DNA of 64,000 nucleotides from Alphaproteobacteria bacterium (lineage in GTDB: Bacteria > Pseudomonadota > Alphaproteobacteria > Reyranellales > Reyranellaceae). The first letter of the stretch is position 1. The number at the start of each line of letters is the position of its first letter. Under the pieces are notes generated by a model. That model saw only the letters and a list, made by a program, of their open reading frames with translations, did not search any database and was not told the DNA's origin. Of this stretch, positions 16,297 through 24,974 are shown one piece after another. The position numbers and the translations under genes are program-made. The DNA lies in the NCBI GenBank assembly GCA_017308235.1, contig JAFKFL010000026.1, positions 52,313-116,312 on the forward strand, in the 5' to 3' direction.

Positions 16297-16773
16297 ATGG
16301 AAGGAGCGGTCTATTTCGAGGATCTCACGGTCGGTGATTCCTTCGAGAGCGAGGAGGTGATCGTCGATAAGGACGAGATGCTGGCCTACAACCGGAAGAA
16401 CGACCCTTGGCCGTTCCATGTCGACGAGGCGGCGGCCGCGCGCACGCCCTACGGCAGCCTGATCGCCAGCGGCGGCTACACCATCAGCCTCATGTACCGG
16501 CTGGGCCATCGCATCTACAACGTACCCGGCCGTCGCTGGCTGGTGCTCGGCGCCTCGCAATGGCAGCTCAAGTTTCCGGCGCCGGTGCGTGTCGGGGACC
16601 GCCTGCGGCTCAGGCTGACCGTCCAGGGCAAGCGCGAGTCGAGCCGGCCGGAACGCGGCCACTTCGACCTTTTGTACGAGCTCGTGAACCAGGCCGGCGA
16701 TACAGCACTTTCGGTGCTCGTCGCCGGCCTGATCGCGCGCCACCCGCGAAGCGTCAGCCGTCCTGCCAGTTGA
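16297..16773 (+). CDS. MaoC-family dehydratase-like protein
   Basis: The 158-residue hotdog protein has a MaoC motif NDPWPFHVDEAAA, with Asp and His spaced like the hydratase dyad, followed by GSLIASGGYTISLMYRL. GACGGAGGG precedes the ATG at 16297. It is separate from the CoA operon and not next to a thiolase. Its 3' end overlaps the convergent DUF2218 gene by 20 bases. Enoyl-CoA hydration is likely but no substrate is indicated. Confidence 0.83.
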   Translation: MEGAVYFEDLTVGDSFESEEVIVDKDEMLAYNRKNDPWPFHVDEAAAARTPYGSLIASGGYTISLMYRLGHRIYNVPGRRWLVLGASQWQLKFPAPVRVGDRLRLRLTVQGKRESSRPERGHFDLLYELVNQAGDTALSVLVAGLIARHPRSVSRPAS

Positions 16774-17074
16774 AGGCGAGCGGCGCCTCGCGGAAGGCGA
16801 AGCGGTCGATATGGCGGGCGACTGTGCCCTTCAGCGCCTCGAGCTGGCCGTCGGCGCTCGCCTGGAGGCGGCATTCGAGGCCGTCTTCATGCGCTTGCAT
16901 CACCAGGGTGCCATCGCCCGGCCAGTCGGCACCGCGGGCATTGCGCGGAAAGACCACCTTGCCCTCGGTCTCGGTGAACTCGACGGCGAGGTTGTGGCTC
17001 CAGTGCTTGCAGAGCTGCTGGAGATAGCGGCTGCCCTTGGCGGTCGGGACGCGCGCGGTGCTCGTGATTGTCAT
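16754..17074 (-). CDS. DUF2218 family protein
   Basis: The 106-residue protein matches DUF2218: STARVPTAKGSRYLQQLCKHW, a central EGKVVFPRN segment and C-terminal IDRFAFREAPLAFNW. DUF2218 genes commonly sit with siderophore-interacting ferric reductases and PadR regulators, and a PadR gene of that type lies directly upstream. No ferric reductase gene is present here. The biochemical role is unknown; a link to iron or nickel handling is an inference from context. Confidence 0.85.
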   Translation of the reverse strand: MTITSTARVPTAKGSRYLQQLCKHWSHNLAVEFTETEGKVVFPRNARGADWPGDGTLVMQAHEDGLECRLQASADGQLEALKGTVARHIDRFAFREAPLAFNWQDG

Positions 17075-17153
17075 CAGTAGTCCTCGATTTCCTGTGGGAG
17101 GAAGGCCGACCTGCCTGCGCAGCATGTCGATGTGGGTCGTCCTCATCGGTGCC

Positions 17154-17789
17154 TTACAGTCGTTCGATCTTCTGCGCGGCCTCATCGAGGATGGCGGTGA
17201 TCTGGTGCACCGTTTCGGTCGGGATCTCCTCGCGCTCGAGCCGATAGATCAGCACCGTGCGCAGGTTGCCCATGGCGCGGCGGATGGTGACGACATCGCT
17301 GCGCTCGCGGGGGCCGGCGAGCTGGGCGAGCCGAGCGAACAGCGCGTCTACTTCCGGCTTCTTGGCCGCGAGTTCTGCGGTGCCGGCTTCGGTGGCGGAG
17401 AAGGCCTTGCGTGAACCTTCCGACGTGGCCTCCTGGATCTGGCCCATGTCCTGGAGCAGGGTCAGCGTCGGATAGACGACGCCGGGGCTCGGGACGTAGG
17501 ACGCGCCCGACAGTTCCTCGATCGCGCGGATGAGTTCGTAGCCGTGGCGGGGTTGGTCGGCGATCAGCTTGAGCAGGACGAGCCGAAGCTCGCCCGAGTC
17601 GAAGACGCGACGCCGGCGTCCGCCGCGACCCTCGCCGGAGTCGTCGCCCCAGCCGCGTCCATGGCCATGACGGCCGAAGAAGCGGCCGCCGCCGAAGTGA
17701 CGCCCGTGGCCGAATCGATGCGATCCGTGGCTATGGCCTTGATGACAGTGATGGTGCACGTGCAGCGCTCCTGTAATATGTTTGAACAT
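17154..17789 (-). CDS. PadR-family regulator with His-rich N terminus (YqjI-like)
   Basis: The 211-residue protein begins with a His/Gly/Arg-rich tail holding 13 His in its first 45 residues. A PadR winged helix follows, starting at about residue 64 with FDSGELRLVLLKLI, then HGYELIRAIEELSG and PSPGVVYPTLTLLQD. This layout is that of E. coli YqjI, a nickel-responsive repressor of the ferric reductase gene yqjH. Metal-sensitive repression of itself and DUF2218 is therefore likely. Palindromes at 17775-17805 overlap its start codon. I start at ATG 17789. Confidence 0.85.
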   Translation of the reverse strand: MFKHITGALHVHHHCHQGHSHGSHRFGHGRHFGGGRFFGRHGHGRGWGDDSGEGRGGRRRRVFDSGELRLVLLKLIADQPRHGYELIRAIEELSGASYVPSPGVVYPTLTLLQDMGQIQEATSEGSRKAFSATEAGTAELAAKKPEVDALFARLAQLAGPRERSDVVTIRRAMGNLRTVLIYRLEREEIPTETVHQITAILDEAAQKIERL

Positions 17790-17820
17790 ATTCAAGATAT
17801 ATCTTAGTTATAGCAAGATA
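17775..17820. promoter_or_regulatory. Palindromic operators at the YqjI-like gene
   Basis: Two AT-rich palindromes lie at the start of the padR gene: aatatgtt-tg-aacatatt (17775-17792, overlapping the start codon) and aagatatatctt (17794-17805). An extra half site aagata lies at 17815-17820. They stand out from the GC-rich surroundings and fit autoregulation by the PadR protein. Confidence 0.6.
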
Positions 17821-17858
17821 CAAGAGCAGATTTTAGATTTTCTTCAGATATTCGGTCT

Positions 17859-19673
17859 CTAGGCGATGAACAGGCGGGCGCCGACCGGAAGGGTGCGGGC
17901 TTGGTCGAGCGCTTCCATGGTCGAGCGATAGCCGATCTCGATGGCGGCATGGAAGCTCGTCCAGTCGAGCAGGTCGAAGTGATCCACCGGCGGCACGATC
18001 AGGAGATCGCAAGCGGCGCGGTCGCGTTGCGCGCGGGCGGTGCTCGAGATCAGCGCCGAGCGCAGCAGGATGCGCACGATCGAGGGGATCGGCAGGGTCT
18101 CACGTCGATGCCAGACCAGGCGGCGGAAGAATTCCCAGGCCGACCAGGCATCTTCGACGCTCTCGCCTGCAGACAGCGCGCCCCCGGTATCGATGTCGAC
18201 GCCGATCGTGGCGCCGCGTCCCAGCCGGCGCATGACACGCACCGGGAAATTGTTGATCACGCCGCCGTCGACATGCACCTCGCCCGCCTCATTGAACGGC
18301 GGAAGGACTCCCGGGATCGCGACCGACCCGCGCAGCCAGCGCCACAGGCGCCCGGTCTGGTGGATGTCGGCACTGGAGCTGGTGAGGTTCGCCGTCACGC
18401 AGAAGAACGGCATGATCAGGTCCTCGATGTCCTTCTCCCCGAAGGCCGTGCGCAGGAGGCGCGTCACCTGCCGGCCGCGGAACAGGGAGACGATGGGGAA
18501 GGTGTAATCGCGCAGCGGATTGCTCTGCACGAAGGCGCGATGGAAACGCTCCGCGAGCTCCTCGTCCGACCAGCGCGCGGCAACGCCGGCCGCGATGATC
18601 GCGCCCATGCTGGTGCCGGCCGCCTGGTCGATCGGCACGCCGCTTTCGCGCAGCGCCTTGATCGCACCGACATGGGTGAAGGCGCGTGCGCCGCCGCCGG
18701 CCAGCACGACGCCGACCGCATGGCCGGTGATGAGACGCGCCAGGCGATCGAAGTCGGACTGCAGGTCGAGGCGCACATGATGGTGCTGGCCGTAGAGGCC
18801 GCCGGCCAGCAGGGGCGCGGTCGAGCCGGGCCGCGGGTCATGGCCTTCGTGCAGCAGCACCAGCTCGCGGCGGCGATGGAAGATCGCGCCGGGCTGCGCC
18901 GCCTCGATCTCGAACGGCAGCCGGGTCGGCAGATCGTTGTCGGCGTTACGCACCACGACGAGACAGTCAGCCTGACGCAGGCAGAGCTGCGTCCAGGGCG
19001 TCAGTGTCGGATCGGCGCGGTAGAGCACGAACGCGTTGGCGGTCTCGCAATGGGCGAACCAGTCCGGTTCCTCGTTGGCGGACTCGGAGCCCAGCATCTG
19101 CACCTGGTCGCCAATCCGGCCGAGTGCCGCCGCGAGCAGCACGGCGAAGCGCGCCGAAGGGACGTCGGGTCCTGTCGGCAGCAGGGCGAAGGTGCGCGGC
19201 TGGCGCCGGCGCTTGGCGTCGGACACTTCGCTGCGCGCCGCCACATTGCGCATCAGCGCCGGCAGCACCTCGGGGTGGCGGGCCGTCAGCGCATCGAAGC
19301 TCTCGCGGCCCAGCCGCCAGACCTCGCTGTCGCGCAGCGCCGCGACATCGCGCGTACGCTTGCTCTGAGAGAGGAGCGACATCTCGCCCACGATGTTGCC
19401 CGGCGTGACCTCAGCGATCAGCGCCGGCCCCTCGGCAGTCTGTACGTCATCATGCCGGAATACGCCGAGACAGCCGCTCGCCACCACATAGACCGCGTCG
19501 GACGGATCGCCCTGGTGAAACAGCGGTGTGCCGCCCGGCAGCACCAGCGGCGTGAGCTCGCCCTCGATCGCGAACATGGTGTTCGTATCGAGATCGGAGA
19601 AGAGCGGTGCACGATGCAGCGCCTGGCGCAACCGTAGCCGAGCCGATTCCTCGCGATCCGCAACATCGCTCAC
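17859..19673 (-). CDS. Patatin-like phospholipase with cNMP-binding domain (NTE-like)
   Basis: The 604-residue protein resembles bacterial neuropathy-target-esterase relatives. Residues about 20-145 form a cyclic-nucleotide-binding-type beta barrel (GTPLFHQGDPSDAVYVVASG, then GNIVGEMSLLS). The C-terminal half is a patatin domain with oxyanion loop GGGARAFTHVG, nucleophile motif GTSMG and catalytic DGG in VHVDGGVINNFP. It should be a Ser-Asp dyad lipid acyl hydrolase, possibly ligand-controlled. The gene is 11 bases downstream of the DUF2817 stop and may be cotranscribed with it. Membrane association is likely but no transmembrane segment was identified. Confidence 0.9.
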   Translation of the reverse strand: MSDVADREESARLRLRQALHRAPLFSDLDTNTMFAIEGELTPLVLPGGTPLFHQGDPSDAVYVVASGCLGVFRHDDVQTAEGPALIAEVTPGNIVGEMSLLSQSKRTRDVAALRDSEVWRLGRESFDALTARHPEVLPALMRNVAARSEVSDAKRRRQPRTFALLPTGPDVPSARFAVLLAAALGRIGDQVQMLGSESANEEPDWFAHCETANAFVLYRADPTLTPWTQLCLRQADCLVVVRNADNDLPTRLPFEIEAAQPGAIFHRRRELVLLHEGHDPRPGSTAPLLAGGLYGQHHHVRLDLQSDFDRLARLITGHAVGVVLAGGGARAFTHVGAIKALRESGVPIDQAAGTSMGAIIAAGVAARWSDEELAERFHRAFVQSNPLRDYTFPIVSLFRGRQVTRLLRTAFGEKDIEDLIMPFFCVTANLTSSSADIHQTGRLWRWLRGSVAIPGVLPPFNEAGEVHVDGGVINNFPVRVMRRLGRGATIGVDIDTGGALSAGESVEDAWSAWEFFRRLVWHRRETLPIPSIVRILLRSALISSTARAQRDRAACDLLIVPPVDHFDLLDWTSFHAAIEIGYRSTMEALDQARTLPVGARLFIA

Positions 19674-19685
19674 GGGCGACCTCGA

Positions 19686-20774
19686 TCAGGCGGCGAGGCC
19701 CTTGAGGGCCCAGCCGATGGTCTGGTAAGCACGCGTCCAGACCATCTCGCGCCACTTGTCCCCGGCAGGGAAGAACCGCTCCTTCATGTCGGCCTTGAGC
19801 TCCCGGCCGAGCGGTGAGGCGAGGTCGCCACGCTGATGCAGCCAGTTGTCAGCCCGTACGGCATTCAGCACGTCGGGCACGGCATAGGTGCCATATTCGA
19901 TGGCGACCGAGGTCACCTCGGCATCGGGCAATTCCTGCGGGAAGGCGTCGGTCATCGCGCCGGTCACCACGGCCGAGGTCGAGGTGCCGGTTTCGGGCGA
20001 GGTCATTTCCTTGCCGTACCAGGCCTTGGCGCGGGCGAACGACTTGGCGGTGGGCGGCACGGTGCAGATCAGCTCGCCGTGGCCGAACGGCCCGAGGCCG
20101 GTGTGATAGTCGATCACGCCGACCCGATGCGTGCGCGCAAGCTCCTCGCGCGCGATGGCGCGAATGGTGCGGTTGCTCCAGGTCTGTTTGCGGCCGCCAT
20201 AAAAGACACCATCGGGATGGGTGTGTTGGCCGCCGCTGATCGCCCCTTGCAGCGCGAAGGCGCCGTGCTTCTGGGCGTAGGCGTCGAGCACGCGCTGGCT
20301 TTCGGCGAGGCCTTCCATGCTCCACTCGCGCGGCAGCAGGGCATCGGCGAGCGCGAGGTAGCCTTCGTTCTTCGGATAGGCCTTGTCGTGGTCGACGAAG
20401 TTACGATTGAGGTCGACGTTGTCCTCGTTGACACGCCGCGTCCAGGCGAAGCCGTAGGGATTGATCGCATGCACCAGCAGCGCGCCGGTGCCCTTTGGTA
20501 GCTTGGCCAGTCCACCGGTCCGTAGCCAGGCGATCTGCGCTCCCGAGCCGCAATGGCCTTCCACGCCATGCGTGCTTGAGATCATGACCAGCATCCGGTT
20601 GGCGTCGGCGGCGCCGAAGCGGGCGGTGTCGAGATAGAGCTTCTCGCCGTTTGGCCCCAGGCCGTTCGGGTTGAGCCAGGACTTGATCGCGCCGCCTGCC
20701 GTCGCGGCAGCGCCGCAGAACTTCGCCCGCGCTTCGGCGTAACTCTCGGAAAAACACTCGGGAATCGAAACCAT
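19686..20774 (-). CDS. DUF2817 family protein (M14-like zinc carboxypeptidase fold)
   Basis: The 362-residue protein has the M14-type zinc ligands HGVEG (HxxE) near residue 69 and a second His in VIDYHTGLG. A possible catalytic Glu lies in VAIEYGTY, and INPYGFAWTRRVNEDNVDLNRNF matches the Asn-Arg substrate-binding segment of carboxypeptidases. There is no signal peptide, so it probably acts in the cytosol. GGAGG lies before the ATG at 20774. The substrate is unknown; an amidase or peptidase role is inferred from the fold. Confidence 0.85.
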   Translation of the reverse strand: MVSIPECFSESYAEARAKFCGAAATAGGAIKSWLNPNGLGPNGEKLYLDTARFGAADANRMLVMISSTHGVEGHCGSGAQIAWLRTGGLAKLPKGTGALLVHAINPYGFAWTRRVNEDNVDLNRNFVDHDKAYPKNEGYLALADALLPREWSMEGLAESQRVLDAYAQKHGAFALQGAISGGQHTHPDGVFYGGRKQTWSNRTIRAIAREELARTHRVGVIDYHTGLGPFGHGELICTVPPTAKSFARAKAWYGKEMTSPETGTSTSAVVTGAMTDAFPQELPDAEVTSVAIEYGTYAVPDVLNAVRADNWLHQRGDLASPLGRELKADMKERFFPAGDKWREMVWTRAYQTIGWALKGLAA

Positions 20775-20858
20775 GAGACCTCCGATGGACAGTGTAGCAT
20801 GACGCCGGTTGCGGTTTCCTGTCCGCCACGCGGTACCGCACTGTGGTAGGGTCGTGCC

Positions 20859-21491
20859 ATGTCGCCGCTGTTCCTTGGTTTCCTCGGCGTATCCTTCTTG
20901 GTGCTCGCCACACCGGGGCCAGACACCGCGCTCACCGTGCGTAACGCCCTGTTGGGCGGTCGCCGCGGCGGAGTCTTCACGGCCGCGGGTATCGTGGCGG
21001 GGCAGGCGATCTGGGTGCTCGCCACATCGGTCGGGCTCGTCGCGCTGGTCGCGGCGTGCGAGCCGGTGTTCGAGGCCATCAAATGGCTGGGCTCCGCCTA
21101 TCTCGTCTGGCTGGGCGCCACAGGACTATGGGCTGCGTGGCGCGGCAAGATGCCGGCCCTCGCGGCAGGAGCGGGCGCGGCCCCCACGTCGCGGCTTTCA
21201 TCCGCGTCGGCCTTTCGACAAGGCCTTTTAAGCGACCTCGGCAATCCGAAAATGGCGGTCTTTTTCTCGAGCCTGCTGCCGCAATTCGCCAGCGAAGCGA
21301 CCTTCACGTCGCTCGCGCTGCTGGGTCTGGTGTTCTGCGCCATGACGTTCACCTGGCTGGCCGGCTACGCGATGCTGCTCTCGCTGGTCGGCGACTACGT
21401 CCGCCGCCGCTCGGTCTGGCGCACCATCGAAGCCATCACCGGCGCCGCACTGGTGGCGCTCGGCCTGAAGCTCGCCGCCGAACAGCGGTGA
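20859..21491 (+). CDS. LysE/RhtB-family exporter
   Basis: The 210-residue protein has about six membrane segments. The N-terminal LATPGPDTALTVRNAL, an internal SAYLVWLGATGLW and GLLSDLGNPKMAVFF are all diagnostic of the LysE/RhtB translocators. These export amino acids such as homoserine, threonine or leucine out of the cytoplasm. It is divergent from the DUF2817 gene, with an 84-base shared promoter region. Confidence 0.9.
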   Translation: MSPLFLGFLGVSFLVLATPGPDTALTVRNALLGGRRGGVFTAAGIVAGQAIWVLATSVGLVALVAACEPVFEAIKWLGSAYLVWLGATGLWAAWRGKMPALAAGAGAAPTSRLSSASAFRQGLLSDLGNPKMAVFFSSLLPQFASEATFTSLALLGLVFCAMTFTWLAGYAMLLSLVGDYVRRRSVWRTIEAITGAALVALGLKLAAEQR

Positions 21492-21566
21492 GGTTCATGT
21501 GAACGTTCAGAATTTCCCTTGGATCACGACAAGTGACTTGAGCCCCGCGATTGCGATGAGTCAGTA

Positions 21567-21830
21567 CTAGGCAAATCCATCCGGAATGTTTGCCCGTTGA
21601 CGATCGAAGTCCCAATTCGCGGGTTTCTTGGCGGGCTCAGACCACTTCATCCCGCTCGAAATCCAATTCTCCCTCATTCTGCGGGCGCTCATTGGGGTGC
21701 AATCTTGATAGCCGAATTCAGTGCCGCAGCACGGGCAAAAATCCCAGGTTGGCGAGCGACTATCCTCTCCCCATGGTGGCTCGAGCAGTTCGTAGCCACA
21801 CACTCGGCAGTGATTATCTGGTTTGTGCAT
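21567..21830 (-). CDS. Small Cys-rich CPCC protein, putative immunity protein
   Basis: The 87-residue protein has two Cys pairs, CRVCG near residue 8 and CPCCGTEFGYQDC near residue 31, followed by a basic Trp-rich tail (NWISSGMKW, NWDFDRQ). Similar small CPCC/EFGY proteins are widespread, often encoded beside secreted-toxin genes. The ATG at 21830 overlaps the 3' end of the Pro-rich toxin-like gene by 17 bases, which implies coupled translation and a cognate partner role. Base composition is lower in GC than in the flanking housekeeping genes. A toxin-neutralising role is inferred from arrangement only. Confidence 0.65.
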   Translation of the reverse strand: MHKPDNHCRVCGYELLEPPWGEDSRSPTWDFCPCCGTEFGYQDCTPMSARRMRENWISSGMKWSEPAKKPANWDFDRQRANIPDGFA

Positions 21831-23388
21831 TGAAATAATCCATGTTCGTTGGGTAACCGTGCTTTGCCGGATCAGGTCTAAACATTGTTCTCGGCACACC
21901 ATCCGCAGTTTTCACGGCGAATGTGTTGGTCATTGAATTGTACAACACGACGTCCCCGTTAGGACGCATTGTGCTGAGCGTTCCGGGTGGTGGTGTCGAT
22001 ACAAAGCGTTGAGCGCCCTGCGCGTACTGAACTGCGTTTTGGTATTCCGGAAACTCGGATTTGTGATCGTTCCAGTGTTCATAAGCATTTTCCGGGGCAG
22101 TTTTGGATTTCGTCGAAGACCAAATCGAACGCCCTGAGTTCTCTTCTACCGATTGCGCATACTCTACAAGCCCGCTGGCGAGCGCGCCGGCAGCCGCGGC
22201 TACGCCGGTGCCATTGTTGCCCGGATCGCCACTAGGTGGTGGCTCAAGATTGTCGGTAGGCGGTTGATATGGCGGTAGGCTGGGCTGCTTGCCTACTTGA
22301 TTATCCCCTGAAGCGGACGGCGGCGGCTTATCAGAAGACGGTTTTGCCATCGGCATGATGCCGGGCGTGTTGAGGATGCGGTCCGCGGCCTCGTCGCCCA
22401 GTGCTTCACGCAATCGGTCGGGATCGACCAACACGCCGCGGCCCGGGTCGACCTCGCCGTAGAGGCCGGGAACCTGTTTCCAGGTGGCACCGACATCGGT
22501 GCCGAACACGCCGGGCGCGGCTCGTCGTTCGATCGGCACGTAGCGCTGGCCGGGTGGGAGGTTGGTGCGCAGGCCATCGCCCAGGTCGATGGTGCCGACG
22601 GACTGCGTGTTGGAGGGCGCAAGCAGGATCGGCGCTGCGGCGACGGCGCCTGCGCCGGCGGCCCCGACGGAAGGCAAGGAGCGGCCGATGGCGGCTTCCA
22701 TCTCGGTAGCATAGGGCATTAGGCGCCGCGCCATTTGGCCCAACGTCTCCGGTATGCCGGGACCGATGCCGGGCTGGGGCATGGTCGGCGCGGCGGGTCC
22801 GTTGGCGGCCCGAATCAGCGGCGAGGGAGCGGGCATCGGCGGTGGTGGGGCGGGGAGTAGTCCCGCGAGGACGTTCATCGGCAACAGGACGGGCGGCGGC
22901 GGCAGCGACCACGCCGCGTCAGCGGCGCGCTGCGTGAAGCCGCCGAGGCCAGGAGTGAGATGGAAGCCCGGCGTCGGCGCGTTCATGCGCGCGATGGCTT
23001 TGTCGAGGCCGGGCGTTTCCGAGGGCGGCAATGCAGGAGGCGGGGGTGGCTCGGCTTCGGGCGGCTGTATCCAGGGAGCGAGGATGTCGGCAAGGCTGGG
23101 ATTGCGCGGCGGCTGCGCGACGGGAGGGGGCGGTGATTGTGGCGCGAAGGTTTTGTCGAAGCCGGGCGTTTCCGAGGGCGGCAACGTCGGTTGCGGCGGC
23201 GGAATGTTGGGCGGTGGCACGACCGGGGGTAGTGCCGGCGGTGGTGGCGCGACCGGTGGCAGGGCCGACCACGGGATGGTGACGCCCGGCACGTTGGGCG
23301 TCGGTGGTGTGCCGTTCGGATCCGGGTCTTGTCCGAAATCGAGGAACGGCCAGGGCGAATAGGGGAAGGGGATCATCGAACGGGGCAA
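21814..23388 (-). CDS. Pro-rich TPGFDK-repeat protein with C-terminal toxin-like domain (locus 1)
   Basis: The 524-residue protein has a long Pro-rich N-terminal region with repeats TPGFDK (74-79) and TPGLDK (125-130), each preceded by LPPSE. An Ala/Gly-rich middle follows. A compact C-terminal domain (about 433-524) contains PNGDVVLYNSMTNTFAVKT and VPRTMFRPDPAKHGY. That tail resembles nuclease-type tips of polymorphic toxins. There is no signal peptide, PAAR or Rhs core. The start is a TTG at 23388, seven bases after GGAGG; it lines up with the ATG of the second locus across the conserved leader. A small Cys-rich gene overlaps the end. Confidence 0.65.
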   Translation of the reverse strand: MPRSMIPFPYSPWPFLDFGQDPDPNGTPPTPNVPGVTIPWSALPPVAPPPPALPPVVPPPNIPPPQPTLPPSETPGFDKTFAPQSPPPPVAQPPRNPSLADILAPWIQPPEAEPPPPPALPPSETPGLDKAIARMNAPTPGFHLTPGLGGFTQRAADAAWSLPPPPVLLPMNVLAGLLPAPPPPMPAPSPLIRAANGPAAPTMPQPGIGPGIPETLGQMARRLMPYATEMEAAIGRSLPSVGAAGAGAVAAAPILLAPSNTQSVGTIDLGDGLRTNLPPGQRYVPIERRAAPGVFGTDVGATWKQVPGLYGEVDPGRGVLVDPDRLREALGDEAADRILNTPGIMPMAKPSSDKPPPSASGDNQVGKQPSLPPYQPPTDNLEPPPSGDPGNNGTGVAAAAGALASGLVEYAQSVEENSGRSIWSSTKSKTAPENAYEHWNDHKSEFPEYQNAVQYAQGAQRFVSTPPPGTLSTMRPNGDVVLYNSMTNTFAVKTADGVPRTMFRPDPAKHGYPTNMDYFNAQTR

Positions 23389-23536
23389 GCACGAACCTCC
23401 ATCTGGCCCTGACGGGCGGGTGAAGTTCGCCGCTTGTCCCCGCGACGCTCATGAGAGCGACGCAACGATGCCGGCTAACGATTCCTGTTTATGCGAAGTT
23501 CGCTTTCATCACAATCGTGGACGTTTGAGGAACGGT
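23389..23536 (-). promoter_or_regulatory. Conserved leader of the Pro-rich toxin-like family, copy 1
   Basis: Read on the reverse strand, this region matches 33669-33825 in long identical blocks: gttcctcaaacgtccacgat, aggaatcgttagccggcatc, gcggggacaagcggcgaact and gggccagatggag. Between the second and third blocks a small hairpin (gctc tcat gagc) replaces a different but also paired hairpin in the other copy. The block runs up to the ribosome-binding site and probably carries promoter and leader signals. Confidence 0.8.
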
Positions 23537-23625
23537 TCCTTGTTGTCCACTTCTGCTCTCTGTCGCTACTGGCGGAGGTAAAGCTCGCCGTCAAATAGTC
23601 GTGGCGTCGCTTGCGACCGAAACCG

Positions 23626-24456
23626 CTACGGCACTTTCGCTTGCAGGCGGACGCCGCCCAGGCTGCCGCTTTCGTAGAGGCGGGCGATGACCGTGTAGAA
23701 GAGGTCCTGCGCCGCGTAGGCGGCTTCGCCGTGCACGCGTGCATAGGCCGCGTGACCGGCTTTCCATGCCGTCAGGCGTTCGGCGGCGTAGGGTGCCCAA
23801 TCCGGTGTGAGGTCCGTTGCCTCGACATTGATGAAGCTCGCTGCCTCGAGGTCGGTTTTGTAGTCGGCGATGCTGGTCACCACGTTGCCGTGCACGATCT
23901 GGCGGACATCGTTCAAGTCGCGCGGCGCAAACGTCGCGCGCATGCAGAGATCTTCGATGTGGCAGCGGCCGCCGGGCCGCAGTGCTCGGCGCAGTCGCGC
24001 CAGCAGGCGCGGACGGTCGGGAATATGCAGGATGGCCAGCCAGCTCACCCAGGCATCGAAGGACGCATCCGCGAGCGGATAGGTGAGGGCGTCGGCGCAG
24101 ACGTGCGTGACCAGTCGATCGAGCGCGCAACGGCGCGTCAGATCGACCGCGATCTCATGCAATTCCGGCTGCAGCTCCAGCGCTGTGACATGGCAGCCGA
24201 TGGTGTGCGCCAGATAGCGTGCCGGACCGCCGACGCCGGAGCCGACGTCGAGGACCTGGTCCTTCGGTCCGAGGGCGAGCCGTTTGGCCGTGTCGCGGAT
24301 CGCGTCGGTGCCGTGGTAGTGCCACTGGTCCATCGCGAACAGCTGCTCCGGATGGATCGGATCGGTCGGTCCAATCCCAAGCGCGGCCAGCCCTTTGGCG
24401 ATGCGGTCCACGTTTGTGTAGAGCGGCATCATGGCGATCGGGGCGACCTCACTCAT
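23626..24456 (-). CDS. SAM-dependent methyltransferase
   Basis: The 276-residue class I methyltransferase has motif I VLDVGSGVGGPARYLAHTIG, the acidic strand end of ALELQPE, and a motif near CADALTYPLADASFDAW. These resemble the UbiE, sarcosine and dimethylglycine methyltransferase groups. The N-terminal WHYHGTDAI segment also occurs in that group. It is the last gene of an amidase-apt-methyltransferase operon, starting two bases after the apt stop. The methyl acceptor is unknown. Confidence 0.85.
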   Translation of the reverse strand: MSEVAPIAMMPLYTNVDRIAKGLAALGIGPTDPIHPEQLFAMDQWHYHGTDAIRDTAKRLALGPKDQVLDVGSGVGGPARYLAHTIGCHVTALELQPELHEIAVDLTRRCALDRLVTHVCADALTYPLADASFDAWVSWLAILHIPDRPRLLARLRRALRPGGRCHIEDLCMRATFAPRDLNDVRQIVHGNVVTSIADYKTDLEAASFINVEATDLTPDWAPYAAERLTAWKAGHAAYARVHGEAAYAAQDLFYTVIARLYESGSLGGVRLQAKVP

Positions 24457-24458
24457 CG

Positions 24459-24974
24459 TTAGCTGTCGTACTGCAGCAAGGCTTCGACGGGGACGGGGAG
24501 GCGCTTGCGGCCATTGAGGAAAGTGAGCTCGATGATGCAGGCGGCCAACGGCACGACGGCGCCGACCTGCTCGAGAAGCGTCACGGCGGCGGCCATGGTG
24601 CCGCCGGTCGCCAGCAGATCGTCGACCAGCACGACGCGCTTGCCCTTTTCGATGGCGTCGCCCTGGATCTCGATCGTGTCGGTGCCGTACTCCAGCGCGT
24701 AGGTGTGGCGCACGGTGATGCCGGGCAGCTTGCCTTGCTTGCGCAGCATCACGAAGCCGGTGCCCAGTGCCAATGCGAGCGGCGCTGCGAGCAGGAAGCC
24801 GCGCGATTCGATGCCGGCCAGCAGGTCCGGCTTGTGCGGCCGCACGGCGGCGGCGATCTGCTCGACTGTTTCGTGCCACGCCTTGGCGTTCGCGAGCAGG
24901 GTCGAGATGTCATAGAACAGGATGCCGGGCTTGGGAAAATCCGGGATCGAGCGGATGTGGTCCTTGAGATTCAT
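24459..24974 (-). CDS. apt: Adenine phosphoribosyltransferase
   Basis: The 171-residue purine-salvage enzyme converts adenine and PRPP to AMP. It has the Apt opening IRSIPDFPKPGILFYDIS, the adenine-site segment GIESRGF, and the PRPP loop VVLVDDLLATGGT followed by the flexible-loop region. The length is normal for Apt. Its ATG overlaps the amidase TGA as TGATG, indicating translational coupling. Confidence 0.96.
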   Translation of the reverse strand: MNLKDHIRSIPDFPKPGILFYDISTLLANAKAWHETVEQIAAAVRPHKPDLLAGIESRGFLLAAPLALALGTGFVMLRKQGKLPGITVRHTYALEYGTDTIEIQGDAIEKGKRVVLVDDLLATGGTMAAAVTLLEQVGAVVPLAACIIELTFLNGRKRLPVPVEALLQYDS

